Below are positions 1 through 8,544 of a DNA stretch of 64,000 bases, in pieces. Where the stretch lies: the NCBI RefSeq assembly GCF_022024015.1, contig NZ_CP091786.1, positions 3,410,001 through 3,474,000 on the forward strand, in the 5' to 3' direction. Origin of the DNA: Prevotella sp. E9-3. Lineage in GTDB: Bacteria; Bacteroidota; Bacteroidia; Bacteroidales; Bacteroidaceae. Position 1 is the stretch's first letter, and each line of letters opens with the position of its first letter. The notes beneath the pieces are model-generated. The model was given only the letters and a program-made list of their open reading frames with translations. It was not told the origin of the DNA and ran no database searches. A program made the translations under genes and the position numbers.

Positions 1-1472
1 AGGACGCCACAGCCACGCGGATAACGAATGACAAAGGGTCCCATATCGGGCAGCTGGGCCGTGTACATCATACGACGCAATTCATGCTCGTCCATTGGTG
101 AGCAAATAGTGAGATTAGGAATAGGCCGCAAACTGGCTAAGTCAAAAGCACCATGATGCGTTGGTCCGTCCTCGCCTACTAGTCCGGCACGGTCCAGACA
201 GAGTACTACGGGCAGTCGGAGGATCGCCACATCATGAATAATATTATCGTACGCGCGTTGCGCGAAAGCGCTATAGATATTACAGAAAGGCAGCAAGCCG
301 TCTTTTGCCATACCGGCTGAGAAAGTGACAGCATGACCTTCGGCAATACCCACGTCAAACGTGCGTTCGGGCATCGCCTGCATCATAATGTTCATGGAAC
401 AACCTGTAGGCATGGCCGGTGTAACGCCTACTATACGTGGATTCTGCTTGGCCAGTTCTAAGAGTGTTTCACCGAAAACGTCCTGGAATTTAGCCGGTTT
501 ACCCTTGGTGTCGCTCTTAATCAGTTCGCCTGTATTGGGATCGAAGCGTCCTGGCGCATGCCATATCGGGGTATAATCCTCGGCAGGAGCGAATCCGTGT
601 CCTTTCTTTGTATGCAGATGCAGCAGTTTTGGTCCTTTCATATCCTTCAGTTGTCGAAGAATACGTACCAGTTCTTTCACATCGTGACCGCCGAAAGGAC
701 CGAAATAGCGGATATTCATACCTTCAAAGATATTCTGCTGATGCGAAATGGCACTCTTGATGGCATTGGTCAAACGGATAAGACCTTTACGGCGGTCTTC
801 CTTCAACAATCCCTTTGAGCTCAGCCATTGCGATACTTTGAAGCGTACACAGTTATAGGTTTCGTTGGTGTTCAGTCCCAACAGATATTGTTTCATGCCA
901 CCCACCGACAGGTCGATAGACATGTTATTGTCGTTCAGAATGATCAGCATGTCGTTCGGACTCGACGACACGTTGTTCAGTCCCTCAAAAGCCAGTCCGC
1001 CACTCATGGCACCATCGCCGATGACGGCCACCACCTTGCGTGGAGAGGATGAAGATTTCTGAAAGTTGGCGGCTACTGCCATACCAAGAGCAGCCGAGAT
1101 ACTATTTGAAGCATGACCACATACGAACGAGTCGTACTCGCTTTCCTCTGGAGAAGGGAAAGGCTTGATGCCATGCAACTTACGATTTGTTTTGAATTGT
1201 TCGCGACGACCAGTCAGTATCTTATGTCCATAAGCCTGATGGCCCACATCCCATACGATGCGGTCTTCAGGAGTATTGAATACATAATGGAGTGCTACCG
1301 TCAGTTCCACCACGCCCAGGCTGGAGGCCAGATGGCCCGGATTCACCGACAGTTCTTCTACAATGTCCTGTCGCAACTCGTCACAGAGTTGTGGCAACTG
1401 ATCTACCGTAAGTTTTCTTAGGTCTGCAGGAAAGTTTATGCTACTGAGAAGTTCTTGATTATTTGCTTCCAC
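1..1472 (-). CDS. dxs: 1-deoxy-D-xylulose-5-phosphate synthase, 3' end off window
   Basis: Thiamine-diphosphate enzyme that condenses pyruvate with glyceraldehyde 3-phosphate, the first step of the MEP isoprenoid pathway, in the cytosol. About 490 codons are present and the frame runs off the left edge. The family is usually 620-640 residues, so roughly the last 140 are missing. GTG at 1472-1470 is taken as the start because an in-frame TGA lies three codons upstream. Visible motifs are [10 protein letters not shown] near residue 40, [11 protein letters not shown] near 75, the cofactor motif IGDGAMSGG near 150 and PFVIRYPRG near 485. It lies 49 bp downstream of the FKBP gene on the same strand and may share its transcript with glyS. 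Confidence 0.95.
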   Translation of the reverse strand, partial: MEANNQELLSSINFPADLRKLTVDQLPQLCDELRQDIVEELSVNPGHLASSLGVVELTVALHYVFNTPEDRIVWDVGHQAYGHKILTGRREQFKTNRKLHGIKPFPSPEESEYDSFVCGHASNSISAALGMAVAANFQKSSSSPRKVVAVIGDGAMSGGLAFEGLNNVSSSPNDMLIILNDNNMSIDLSVGGMKQYLLGLNTNETYNCVRFKVSQWLSSKGLLKEDRRKGLIRLTNAIKSAISHQQNIFEGMNIRYFGPFGGHDVKELVRILRQLKDMKGPKLLHLHTKKGHGFAPAEDYTPIWHAPGRFDPNTGELIKSDTKGKPAKFQDVFGETLLELAKQNPRIVGVTPAMPTGCSMNIMMQAMPERTFDVGIAEGHAVTFSAGMAKDGLLPFCNIYSAFAQRAYDNIIHDVAILRLPVVLCLDRAGLVGEDGPTHHGAFDLASLRPIPNLTICSPMDEHELRRMMYTAQLPDMGPFVIRYPRGCGV

Positions 1473-1521
1473 AATCGGTCAATCTTAGTTCTGACAAAAC
1501 GATCATACCCTACCCACATCC

Positions 1522-2142
1522 TTAGATGTTTGGCAGGGCAGTCCCTTCTGGGGCAATGGCATAGAGTGTCATATCGAAAATCAGTGTACTATAGGCGGGG
1601 AGTCCAGTCTGACTGGCAGCTCCATAGCCCAAAGCATAGGGGATATATACACGCCATGTATCGCCGCGATGCATGTGCAGCAATGCTGTGGTAAATCCTA
1701 ATACCGTGCCCGACACTTTGAAACGGGCCGTAGCATTCGTTTTCACGTTGTAGTCGCCATAAACAGTGCCGTCAAAGATTTTTCCGTCGGAACTGTTGGC
1801 CACTTCAGTCGATATGATACGTCCCTGATAGCTCACCCTCACCGAGTCGTTGAACAGGGGTCTCACCGTGTCGGTAGTCTCAAAACCGGTAGGAATCACC
1901 TTCACATAGATATAATCGGTATTCTTTCCGGGTATTGAGTCGGCACTCTTTGAGAAGCACTTGATTTTCTTCCAAGTACCTGAGCCATTGGCGAGCGAGT
2001 CTTCCAAGGTGGCAAAGAACTGGTCGTTGCGTTCCTGCCAGTTGGCATACTGATCCACCTCGCCTGTATCCTCAGTGCATGACGACAGGCCGAGAAGGCC
2101 CATCGTCATTACAGTGAGAAATATGATGAAATGATTTTTCAT
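1522..2142 (-). CDS. FKBP-type peptidyl-prolyl isomerase lipoprotein
   Basis: Predicted proline cis-trans isomerase acting on exported proteins. Residues 1-22 form a lipoprotein signal ending in LLGLSSC (Cys22), followed by acidic TEDTGE. The C-terminal half carries an FKBP fold, with VSYQGRI, FDGTV, the GFTTALLHMHRGD segment, YIPYALGYG and a final FDMTLYAI strand. The length of 206 residues is normal for Bacteroidota FKBP lipoproteins with an N-terminal extension. Its ATG directly follows the glyS stop codon (TAA then ATG, no gap), so the two are translationally coupled. Family assignment is firm; the substrate is unknown. Confidence 0.9.
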   Translation of the reverse strand: MKNHFIIFLTVMTMGLLGLSSCTEDTGEVDQYANWQERNDQFFATLEDSLANGSGTWKKIKCFSKSADSIPGKNTDYIYVKVIPTGFETTDTVRPLFNDSVRVSYQGRIISTEVANSSDGKIFDGTVYGDYNVKTNATARFKVSGTVLGFTTALLHMHRGDTWRVYIPYALGYGAASQTGLPAYSTLIFDMTLYAIAPEGTALPNI

Positions 2143-3684
2143 TTACTGGAGTTTTTTCAACAAAGAAGCGATGCTCACCTTATCCTCAATGATTGAAGCC
2201 AGGTCGCTGATCTTCACACGTTCCTGCTCCATGGTATCGCGGAAACGCAGGGTTACGCAACCATCGTTCAGGGTATCGTGGTCAACGGTCACGCAGTAAG
2301 GAGTACCGATAGCATCCTGACGGCGATAGCGCTTTCCGATAGAGTCCTTCTCATCGTACTGGCAGTTGAAGTGGAACTTCAGGTCGTTGATAATCTCGCG
2401 TGCCTTCTCGGGCAGTCCGTCTTTCTTCACCAGAGGCATCACAGCCAGCTTCACAGGAGCCAGTGCTGCGGGCAACTTCAGTACTACGCGGGTTTCGCCG
2501 TTCTCCAGTTTCTCCTCGCAGTATGAGTGACACATGATAGAAAGGAACATACGGTCAACACCGATAGAGGTCTCGATAACGTAAGGCACATAGCTCTCAT
2601 TGGTCTGAGGATCGAAGTACTTGATGCTCTTGCCAGAGAACTTCTCGTGCTGAGAAAGGTCGAAGTTGGTACGTGAGTGGATACCCTCCACCTCTTTGAA
2701 TCCGAATGGCATCTTAAACTCGATATCGGTAGCGGCGTTGGCATAGTGAGCCAGTTTGTCGTGGTCATGGAAACGGTAGTTCTCTGCACCGAAGCCCAGA
2801 GCCAGGTGCCACTTCATACGAGTTTCCTTCCACTTGGGGAACCACTCCAGTTCTGTGCCGGGAGCTACGAAGAACTGCATTTCCATCTGTTCGAACTCAC
2901 GCATACGGAAGATGAACTGACGAGCTACAATCTCGTTACGGAAAGCCTTACCAATCTGAGCGATACCGAAAGGAATCTTCATACGACCGGTCTTCTGTAC
3001 GTTCAAATAGTTCACGAAGATACCCTGAGCAGTCTCAGGACGCAGATAAACCTTCATTGAGCCATCGGCACTGGCACCCATCTCGGTAGAGAACATCAGG
3101 TTGAACTGACGTACGTCGGTCCAGTTCTTAGTACCGCTGATAGGATCAACGATTTCCTCGTCGAGGATAATCTGCTTCAGTGCCTCAAGGTCGGGACCCT
3201 GCATAGCAGCAGCATAGCGGGCGTGCAGAGCGTCGCGTTTCTCCTTAGCTTCCTTCACGCGCTCGCTGGTCTCCATATATTTTTCTTCATCGAAAGAGTC
3301 GCCAAAGCGCTTGCGGGCTTTCTCCACCTCTTTCTGAATTTTCTCGTCATACTTGGCTATCTGATCCTCGATGAGTACATCGGCGCGATAGCGTTTCTTG
3401 CTGTCACGGTTGTCAATAAGGGGATCGTTAAAAGCATCCACGTGACCAGAGGCCTTCCAGATGGTGGGGTGCATAAAGATAGCAGAGTCGATACCTACGA
3501 TATTCTCATGCAGCAGGACCATTGACTTCCACCAATACTGCTTGATATTGTTTTTCAACTCTACGCCGTTCTGTCCATAGTCATAAACGGCGCCCAGTCC
3601 GTCATAGATATCGCTTGAAGGGAACACGAAACCGTACTCTTTGCAATGCGATACGATTTTCTTAAAAACGTCTTCTTGTGCCAT
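2143..3684 (-). CDS. glyS: Glycyl-tRNA synthetase, alpha2 (eukaryote/archaeal-like) type
   Basis: Charges tRNA-Gly with glycine in the cytosol. At 513 residues in one chain it is the homodimeric class II GlyRS, not the alpha2beta2 bacterial form. Motif 2 is seen as FRNEIVARQFIFRMREFEQ near residue 245 and motif 3 as SIGVDRMFLSIM near 375, with the anticodon-binding domain at the C-terminus. The N-terminal PSSDIYDGLGAVYDYGQNG is typical. A promoter with -7 element TACCTTTG lies about 33 bp upstream of the ATG. The FKBP gene follows with no gap. Confidence 0.96.
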   Translation of the reverse strand: MAQEDVFKKIVSHCKEYGFVFPSSDIYDGLGAVYDYGQNGVELKNNIKQYWWKSMVLLHENIVGIDSAIFMHPTIWKASGHVDAFNDPLIDNRDSKKRYRADVLIEDQIAKYDEKIQKEVEKARKRFGDSFDEEKYMETSERVKEAKEKRDALHARYAAAMQGPDLEALKQIILDEEIVDPISGTKNWTDVRQFNLMFSTEMGASADGSMKVYLRPETAQGIFVNYLNVQKTGRMKIPFGIAQIGKAFRNEIVARQFIFRMREFEQMEMQFFVAPGTELEWFPKWKETRMKWHLALGFGAENYRFHDHDKLAHYANAATDIEFKMPFGFKEVEGIHSRTNFDLSQHEKFSGKSIKYFDPQTNESYVPYVIETSIGVDRMFLSIMCHSYCEEKLENGETRVVLKLPAALAPVKLAVMPLVKKDGLPEKAREIINDLKFHFNCQYDEKDSIGKRYRRQDAIGTPYCVTVDHDTLNDGCVTLRFRDTMEQERVKISDLASIIEDKVSIASLLKKLQ

Positions 3685-3716
3685 AATAATAATGTGTAAA
3701 TTTCGAAATTTGCGTG

Positions 3717-3724
3717 CAAAGGTA
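3717..3724 (-). promoter_or_regulatory. Predicted -7 promoter element of glyS
   Basis: TACCTTTG on the minus strand matches the Bacteroidota sigma-ABfr -7 consensus TAnnTTTG and lies about 33 bp upstream of the glyS ATG. No clear TTTG was seen at -33 because this stretch is occupied by 7-bp repeats. Confidence 0.6.
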
Positions 3725-3730
3725 AGAAAA

Positions 3731-3800
3731 AAAGTGAAGAGTGAAGCGTATAGCGTAAAGAATTTGCTGCTACGTAACTCTTTTTCACTCTTTATTCTTC
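3731..3800. repeat. Degenerate 7-bp repeat element between lipoprotein gene and glyS
   Basis: Heptads such as AGTGAAG-AGTGAAG-CGTATAG-CGTAAAG-AATTTGC run through this gap, followed by CTCTTTTTCACTC, which partly mirrors the left side. The AATTTGCT junction resembles the inner edge of the palindromic elements in cca. The stop codon of the upstream lipoprotein (TGA within GAGTGA) falls inside the repeat. This is probably an eroded member of the same family; confidence is moderate because the core module is missing. Confidence 0.45.
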
Positions 3801-4153
3801 AATTTCCGGATATACTTTATCTTTGCACCGAGTGTTTCCCACTCCGCCTGAAGTGAATCGCGATGGGCGCGCAACTGGTTCAGTTTGAGCACTTCAGGCG
3901 AGTTATCTTTCAATTTCGTACTGTTTGCCATCACCCATTCGTGTTGGCGGTCGTGTTCGGCCTTAGTGGCTTCAAGAGCACTATCCACCCAGGCAAGCCG
4001 CTGCTGAGCCTCGGCCAGTGCAGAATCCTGTTTCTGTACAAGGGCAGCCTTACGCTGCTCAATCTCGGCGCGACGCGACTTATCGGTACAACCGACTGTG
4101 AGACACACAACTATCAACAAAATAGCTGTTTTTATGCAATAAATACTCTTCAT
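3785..4153 (-). CDS. Small coiled-coil lipoprotein of unknown function
   Basis: Not recognised as a named family. A 22-residue lipoprotein signal ends at VGC (Cys22). The remaining 100 residues are charged and helical, rich in Lys, Glu, Gln and Ala, with heptad-like spacing typical of a coiled coil (for example AEIEQRKAALVQKQ). It is likely a periplasmic or membrane-anchored helical protein. It has its own -7 element (TACTTTTG at 4204-4197), and its stop codon is embedded in the 7-bp repeats that precede the glyS promoter. Confidence 0.7.
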   Translation of the reverse strand: MKSIYCIKTAILLIVVCLTVGCTDKSRRAEIEQRKAALVQKQDSALAEAQQRLAWVDSALEATKAEHDRQHEWVMANSTKLKDNSPEVLKLNQLRAHRDSLQAEWETLGAKIKYIRKLKNKE

Positions 4154-4196
4154 GCTATATCCCTTTCCGTATAGTTAATCAAATTGCTATTGACTG

Positions 4197-4204
4197 CAAA
4201 AGTA
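4197..4204 (-). promoter_or_regulatory. Predicted -7 promoter element of the small lipoprotein gene
   Basis: TACTTTTG on the minus strand matches TAnnTTTG and lies about 43 bp upstream of the ATG at 4153. Confidence 0.55.
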
Positions 4205-4236
4205 CTAAAAAAAAACTCAGAACCAACGAGCGATCA

Positions 4237-6075
4237 TCAGAAGGTCACCAAAAATGAGCCGCCGATGGTAAAGTAGTGCACATCCTTTTTCTTCTTGAAC
4301 TGATAGGGATCGAGGTTTGTGCCTGCTGCATGATAAACCGATTCAAGATTGGGGGTGGCAAGCTTCATAAAGCGATAGGGGTCGTAAGTCAGCGTGAACT
4401 CCTTGCGAGAGTAATCATAGTCAACATATACTCTCCACGAGAAGTTTGATTTGTACTTATAGGTCAGCGACAGACCTGTGCCATAATTGGTTGAATTATT
4501 GCCGCCCATTGTCAGATAGTCCCATTCCTGTTCGTAATCCTTGTTTGCCGACTCAAATTTCTGAACAAACAGCATAGGGCCGTTCTCAACATCCAGTGGC
4601 ACTGTAGTACCTTCAATAGGAACTCCCAAAGAAATACCGGTAGGCTCCGGAAGTCCTTCAGCCAGTGTCATCAGATATCCCACGTTTTTGACATCGCCTT
4701 TATAGACAGCATTGATATCCAGTTCCTGAGTCATCGTTCTACCAATCAGCAGTTTACTGCCCAGAGCGAACCTTTCACCTAAAGGTACATTGAAATACAA
4801 TCCCACACTGGCCGAGAATTCTGTCAGGTGGTCGCTCTCCACAGTATATTCCTCGTCAGTACAAACATTTTGCAGTTCTTTCTTAATATCATCAGTCGGT
4901 ATGAGAGAATAGCTGTCTATCACATTCAAGATCTCATTGCTAATCTTCACCCGGTCTTCTCGTGCACGACCGATGAAGTCGCTCCACGACTTAGCGGTCA
5001 TGGCACGCACACGCAAACGTCCGCCCACACCCACATATTTATTGAAGAAATAAGCGCCCTCGGCATCCACCACAGAAGCGGTATGGAAATCTACGCCGAA
5101 ATTAATGCCGTCGCTAAAATCTTCAGCATCCTCTGCATAGGTGATATCCTCGACTCCGAAATTCAAACTCTTCAGTCCGAAGCCCATACCCATGCCAATA
5201 CTGAAGAAGGAAGGTTTATCACTGAACCTTTCATGGTCGTTGCGCAGCAATCCTCTGTCCTTGAACAGTGCGTCGCCAACAAAATAGCCCAACTCTGTTG
5301 ACATGATACCGATACCGGCACCTGACAGCACATCACTGATCCAGTGACGGTTGTTCAGAATACGCATCACGCCTGTTGCCGTTGCAACGCTATAGCCAGC
5401 TACCGAATACCACGGTGAACGGGTCAGTCCATATTCTTTATGCAGAATAGTAGCGCCCACAAACGAGGTGGCCGTATGTCCTGAAGGCCATGAGTTGCGC
5501 GTACTTCCATCGGGGCGCATCTCGCTGGCGGTGTATTTGATGCCATTCACAAAAGCAGCCATGAAAGCATACGATGCCAGCGAACTGGTAACCAGTCGCG
5601 GCCAGTCGCTACGACCTTCCACGCCGCCCACTTTCAATCCAACCGTCATCAACGGTCCGAAGAACTGGGTGTAGTCATCTATGCGCGTTTTGAAATTCGT
5701 CATCAGACTGGCTTTGGTCCGGGAGTCTTGCTTAAAATTGTTTTTCTCTCCCTTGATAACAACACCGGCCAAGAACACCGGCACACCCACAAAGGTCACA
5801 TCATCAAGAAAGCTATAAGGCTTCACGCCTGGATTGGTTTTCGACTTGAAGAAATCGAAATCCATCTTTGCTTCGGGCCTTGCCGAAACAGACTGAGAGG
5901 GTAAGTCAAAAGTACGCTGCTCATAATAAGTAAGAGGCTGATGGATAGCGTAGTTCAGTTCAGGTTTCATTTCGGGAACCTCCAGCTTCATGGCGTCCAT
6001 GTTGCGCCAACTGTCGGCAGTAGCAATGGCCGACACTATAACGCCTACCAATGCAAGAAATAATCTCTTTTTCAT
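4237..6075 (-). CDS. PAP2-family phosphatase fused to a C-terminal beta-barrel
   Basis: Predicted lipid or phosphoanhydride phosphatase of the PAP2 superfamily. The ATG at 6075 (MKKRLFLALVG) is chosen because a -7 element at 6116-6109 overlaps any longer start and because this start gives a clean signal peptide of about 20 residues. In this numbering (612 residues) the three catalytic motifs are K180 with R187-P188, PSGH at 197-200, and RHWISD with H244 and D248. The last 300 residues alternate polar and aromatic positions and end in SFLVTF, as in an outer-membrane beta-barrel. This suggests a phosphatase domain at the inner face of the outer membrane. The barrel call is inference. Confidence 0.8.
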   Translation of the reverse strand: MKKRLFLALVGVIVSAIATADSWRNMDAMKLEVPEMKPELNYAIHQPLTYYEQRTFDLPSQSVSARPEAKMDFDFFKSKTNPGVKPYSFLDDVTFVGVPVFLAGVVIKGEKNNFKQDSRTKASLMTNFKTRIDDYTQFFGPLMTVGLKVGGVEGRSDWPRLVTSSLASYAFMAAFVNGIKYTASEMRPDGSTRNSWPSGHTATSFVGATILHKEYGLTRSPWYSVAGYSVATATGVMRILNNRHWISDVLSGAGIGIMSTELGYFVGDALFKDRGLLRNDHERFSDKPSFFSIGMGMGFGLKSLNFGVEDITYAEDAEDFSDGINFGVDFHTASVVDAEGAYFFNKYVGVGGRLRVRAMTAKSWSDFIGRAREDRVKISNEILNVIDSYSLIPTDDIKKELQNVCTDEEYTVESDHLTEFSASVGLYFNVPLGERFALGSKLLIGRTMTQELDINAVYKGDVKNVGYLMTLAEGLPEPTGISLGVPIEGTTVPLDVENGPMLFVQKFESANKDYEQEWDYLTMGGNNSTNYGTGLSLTYKYKSNFSWRVYVDYDYSRKEFTLTYDPYRFMKLATPNLESVYHAAGTNLDPYQFKKKKDVHYFTIGGSFLVTF

Positions 6076-6108
6076 TTTAGCAGATATTTTCAGGTTACTA
6101 TCTGGGCA

Positions 6109-6116
6109 CAAAGTTA
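6109..6116 (-). promoter_or_regulatory. Predicted -7 element of the PAP2-barrel gene
   Basis: TAACTTTG on the minus strand fits TAnnTTTG, about 34 bp upstream of the chosen ATG. It forms a divergent promoter region with cca. Confidence 0.55.
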
Positions 6117-6159
6117 CTAAAAATATTTAAATTGGCCGTAACACGCTACTCTTTTTTTG

Positions 6160-6167
6160 TACCTTTG
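6160..6167 (+). promoter_or_regulatory. Predicted -7 element of cca
   Basis: TACCTTTG matches TAnnTTTG and ends 18 bp before the cca ATG, giving a very short 5' leader. Confidence 0.6.
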
Positions 6168-6185
6168 CACCCAAATTAAAAAAAT

Positions 6186-7976
6186 ATGAAACTATATTCC
6201 GACGAAGAACTTGCAGAAATTCTCGACAAACCGGTATTTCATCTTATTGGCGAATCGGCCGACCACCTGGGCCTTGAATGCTATGTGGTAGGCGGTTTTG
6301 TACGCGATATTTTCCTGGAGCGTCCCAGCAACGACATCGATGTGGTTGTTGTGGGCAGCGGTATCGAACTAGCCAAGGAAGTGAAGCGCCGTCTGGGCAG
6401 AAAGGCCCACCTCAGCGTGTTCAAGAACTTCGGAACAGCACAAGTGAAGTTAAGTGGAGAGTCTTTTTCAAGTGTAGAGTGTAGAGTGGATAGTGGAGAG
6501 TTTGCTACCGCTCCGCAGGACAGTTCAAGGAATAGTGAAGAGTTAAAAACGAAGAGTGAAAAAACTGCAGCGGTAGCCGCTCGGCCTTTGGACGCTTGCA
6601 CGGCAAGAAACTCTACACTCTCCACTCTCCACTCTACACTCCCTTCTGCAGCGGTAGCAAACTCTCCACTCTCCACTCTACACTCTACACTAAAAGAGCT
6701 CGAGTTCGTCGGTGCCCGTCGTGAAAGCTATAGTCATGATTCGCGAAAGCCTATTGTGGAGGACGGCACTCTGGAGGATGACCAGAACCGTCGCGACTTC
6801 ACCATCAACGCTATGGCTATCTGTCTAAACAAGAACCGTTTCGGCGAACTTGTCGATCCCTTCAACGGACTGGCCGACCTTGAGGATGGCATCATCGCTA
6901 CACCACTCGAACCTGGCATCACCTTCAGCGACGACCCACTGCGCATGATGCGCTGCATCCGTTTTGCCACCCAACTGAATTTCCAGATAGAAGACGAGAC
7001 TTTCGAAGCCCTGCAGCGCATGGCCGACCGCATCAAGATTGTAAGCGGCGAGCGCATCGAAGTGGAACTGAACAAAATCATCATGGCCCCCCACCCCAGT
7101 ATCGGCTTTGAATACTTGCAACGCTCCGGACTGTTACAGATCATTCTGCCCGAGCTGTCGGCACTCGACATTGTAGAACAGAAAAACGGACGCGCTCACA
7201 AAAACAACTTCTACCACACACTGGAAGTGCTGGAGAACGTTGTTTCAAATGAAGAATTAAGAATGAAGAATGAAGAATTTGCTACCGCTCCGCAGGACAA
7301 CTCACAGGAAAGTCTCAATGGAAAAAATGCAGCGGTAGCAAATTCTTCATTCTTCATTCTTAATTCTTCACTTGAAAAAGACTCTACACTTTATCTCCGC
7401 TGGGCCGCCCTACTCCATGACATTGGAAAGACCAAGACCAAGCGTTGGGACCCTGCCATCGGCTGGACTTTCCACAATCATAACTATGTGGGTGCCAAGA
7501 TGGTAGCTCAGATATTCCGTAGGCTGAAACTGCCTTTGGGAGCAGAGATGAGGTATGTGCAGAAACTGGTAGATATGCACATGCGTCCACAGGTTATTGC
7601 CGACAACGAAGTGACCGATTCGGCCGTACGCCGACTGCTGAACGATGCCGGCGACGACATCGACGACCTGATGTGCCTCTGCGAAGCCGACATCACTTCA
7701 AAGAACGAGGTAAAGAAAAAGATGTTTCTCGAAAATTTCCGAATGGTGCGCGAGAAACTTACCGACCTGAAGGAAAAAGACTACAAGCGTTTGTTACAGC
7801 CAGTTATCGACGGCAACGAAATCATGGAACTGTTCCATCTGAAACCTTCACGCGAAGTGGGCACTTTGAAACAAACACTCAAAGATGCCGTACTCGACAA
7901 CAAGGTTGAGAACGAACGCGAACCCCTCATGCAGCTTCTCATGCAAAAAGCCCGTGAAATGGGGCTTGTGCAATAA
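6186..7976 (+). CDS. cca: CCA-adding tRNA nucleotidyltransferase / HD-domain protein with two in-frame repeat insertions
   Basis: Adds or repairs the 3' CCA end of tRNAs in the cytosol. The nucleotidyltransferase head shows GGFVRDIFLERPSNDIDVVV (GG, RD and DxD), then GTLEDDQNRRDFTINAMAI and DPLRMMRCIRFA. The HD domain shows FYHTLEVLENV and LRWAALLHDIGKTKTKR. At 596 residues it is about 115 longer than usual (around 480). The excess lies in two low-complexity inserts, near residues 90-169 and 354-402. Both are encoded by palindromic elements that share the peptides EFATAPQD and AVANS. Both fall between secondary-structure elements of the head and the HD domain, and no core motif is lost, so the gene is probably functional. 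Confidence 0.92.
   Translation: MKLYSDEELAEILDKPVFHLIGESADHLGLECYVVGGFVRDIFLERPSNDIDVVVVGSGIELAKEVKRRLGRKAHLSVFKNFGTAQVKLSGESFSSVECRVDSGEFATAPQDSSRNSEELKTKSEKTAAVAARPLDACTARNSTLSTLHSTLPSAAVANSPLSTLHSTLKELEFVGARRESYSHDSRKPIVEDGTLEDDQNRRDFTINAMAICLNKNRFGELVDPFNGLADLEDGIIATPLEPGITFSDDPLRMMRCIRFATQLNFQIEDETFEALQRMADRIKIVSGERIEVELNKIIMAPHPSIGFEYLQRSGLLQIILPELSALDIVEQKNGRAHKNNFYHTLEVLENVVSNEELRMKNEEFATAPQDNSQESLNGKNAAVANSSFFILNSSLEKDSTLYLRWAALLHDIGKTKTKRWDPAIGWTFHNHNYVGAKMVAQIFRRLKLPLGAEMRYVQKLVDMHMRPQVIADNEVTDSAVRRLLNDAGDDIDDLMCLCEADITSKNEVKKKMFLENFRMVREKLTDLKEKDYKRLLQPVIDGNEIMELFHLKPSREVGTLKQTLKDAVLDNKVENEREPLMQLLMQKAREMGLVQ
6452..6691. repeat. Palindromic heptad element E1, in frame inside cca
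   Basis: Arms at 6471-6512 and 6650-6691 are inverted copies with one mismatch in 42 bp. They consist of 7-bp repeats (AGTGTAG, AGTGGAT, AGTGGAG) running into TTTGCTACCGCT, mirrored by AGCGGTAGCAAA. The core contains CCGCAGGACA, a second AGCGGTAGC, and a two-hairpin module at 6577-6609 with stem CTTGC/GCAAG. An outer segment at 6452-6473 (AGAGTCTTTTTCAAGT) recurs inverted at the right end of E2. There is no stop codon in the cca frame. Exact borders are uncertain. Confidence 0.85.
7247..7391. repeat. Palindromic heptad element E2, in frame inside cca
   Basis: Arms 7247-7289 and 7331-7373 are inverted copies with one mismatch in 43 bp, built of GAATGAA-type heptads running into TTTGCTACCGCT and its complement. 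The 41-bp core begins CCGCAGGACAACTC, as in E1. The heptads differ from those of E1, yet the two arms of each copy match each other. The segment from 7370 (ACTTGAAAAAGACTCT) recurs inverted at the left end of E1. Confidence 0.88.
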
Positions 7977-7994
7977 CACTTTTTCTATATTCCA

Positions 7995-8126
7995 ATTGTT
8001 ATTCAATTGCATTGCAATTATTATTCAGTTGCAACGCAATTACCATTCAGTTGTAATACAATTGTTATTCAGTTGCAATACAATTGTTATTCAGTTGCAG
8101 TGCAATTGAATAACAGTTGCGATATA
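7995..8126. repeat. 22-bp tandem repeat array, six units
   Basis: Five clear units and a sixth degenerate one run head to tail with a 22-bp period. The core is ATTCAGTTGCAATACAA, with variants GCAACGCAA and GCATTGCAA. Each unit holds an imperfect TTGCA/TGCAA dyad. There are no spacers, so it is not a CRISPR. The same family recurs at 45723-45898. The array starts 19 bp after cca and is followed by about 200 bp of AT-rich DNA before the susC promoter. Confidence 0.85.
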
Positions 8127-8328
8127 GCATAATTATCATTACAAAATAGCTGCTTTTTTGTTCTTTTTGCTTATTCATAATAATACAAGAATATGCAAAA
8201 ATACCAACATTTTTATAATAAATTCTACATTTTTGTTTCAAATTCCAATCAAAAAGTGCGTTTTTTTGCCGTTTTTTCAGATAATTATCAAGAAAAGCGT
8301 AAAAAAATGCAAAATATTAGCAACATTT
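8127..8328. other. AT-rich gene-free spacer
   Basis: No gene recognised. The stretch is strongly A+T rich, with T-tracts and the motifs GTGCGTTTTTTTGCC and AAAAGCGTAAAAAAATGC. It separates the 22-bp array from the susC promoter. A similar AT-rich stretch follows the second array near 45900-45990. Confidence 0.5.
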
Positions 8329-8360
8329 TTTGTGTCAATAAAATAGTATGTTTAATTTTG
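8329..8360 (+). promoter_or_regulatory. susC operon promoter (TTTG, 20 bp, TAATTTTG)
   Basis: TTTG at 8329-8332 and TAATTTTG at 8353-8360, separated by 20 bp, fit the Bacteroidota -33/-7 consensus exactly. Transcription would start near 8367 and leave a leader of about 175 nt before the susC ATG. The leader may have a regulatory role, but no named structure was recognised in it. Confidence 0.75.
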
Positions 8361-8544
8361 CAAACCGAAAGAAAAAGGCAAACAATATTTACTATTTGTT
8401 CGTTGATATACGGAAACGGTTAGCGATTCGTCAAAAAAGACTTCAGCACTCGCTCCAAATCTCACGGACAACCATTTAGGATAACAAGAAATAGAACACC
8501 TTATATTATTAATTATAATTACACAAAAACAAGAGAGAGAGTTT

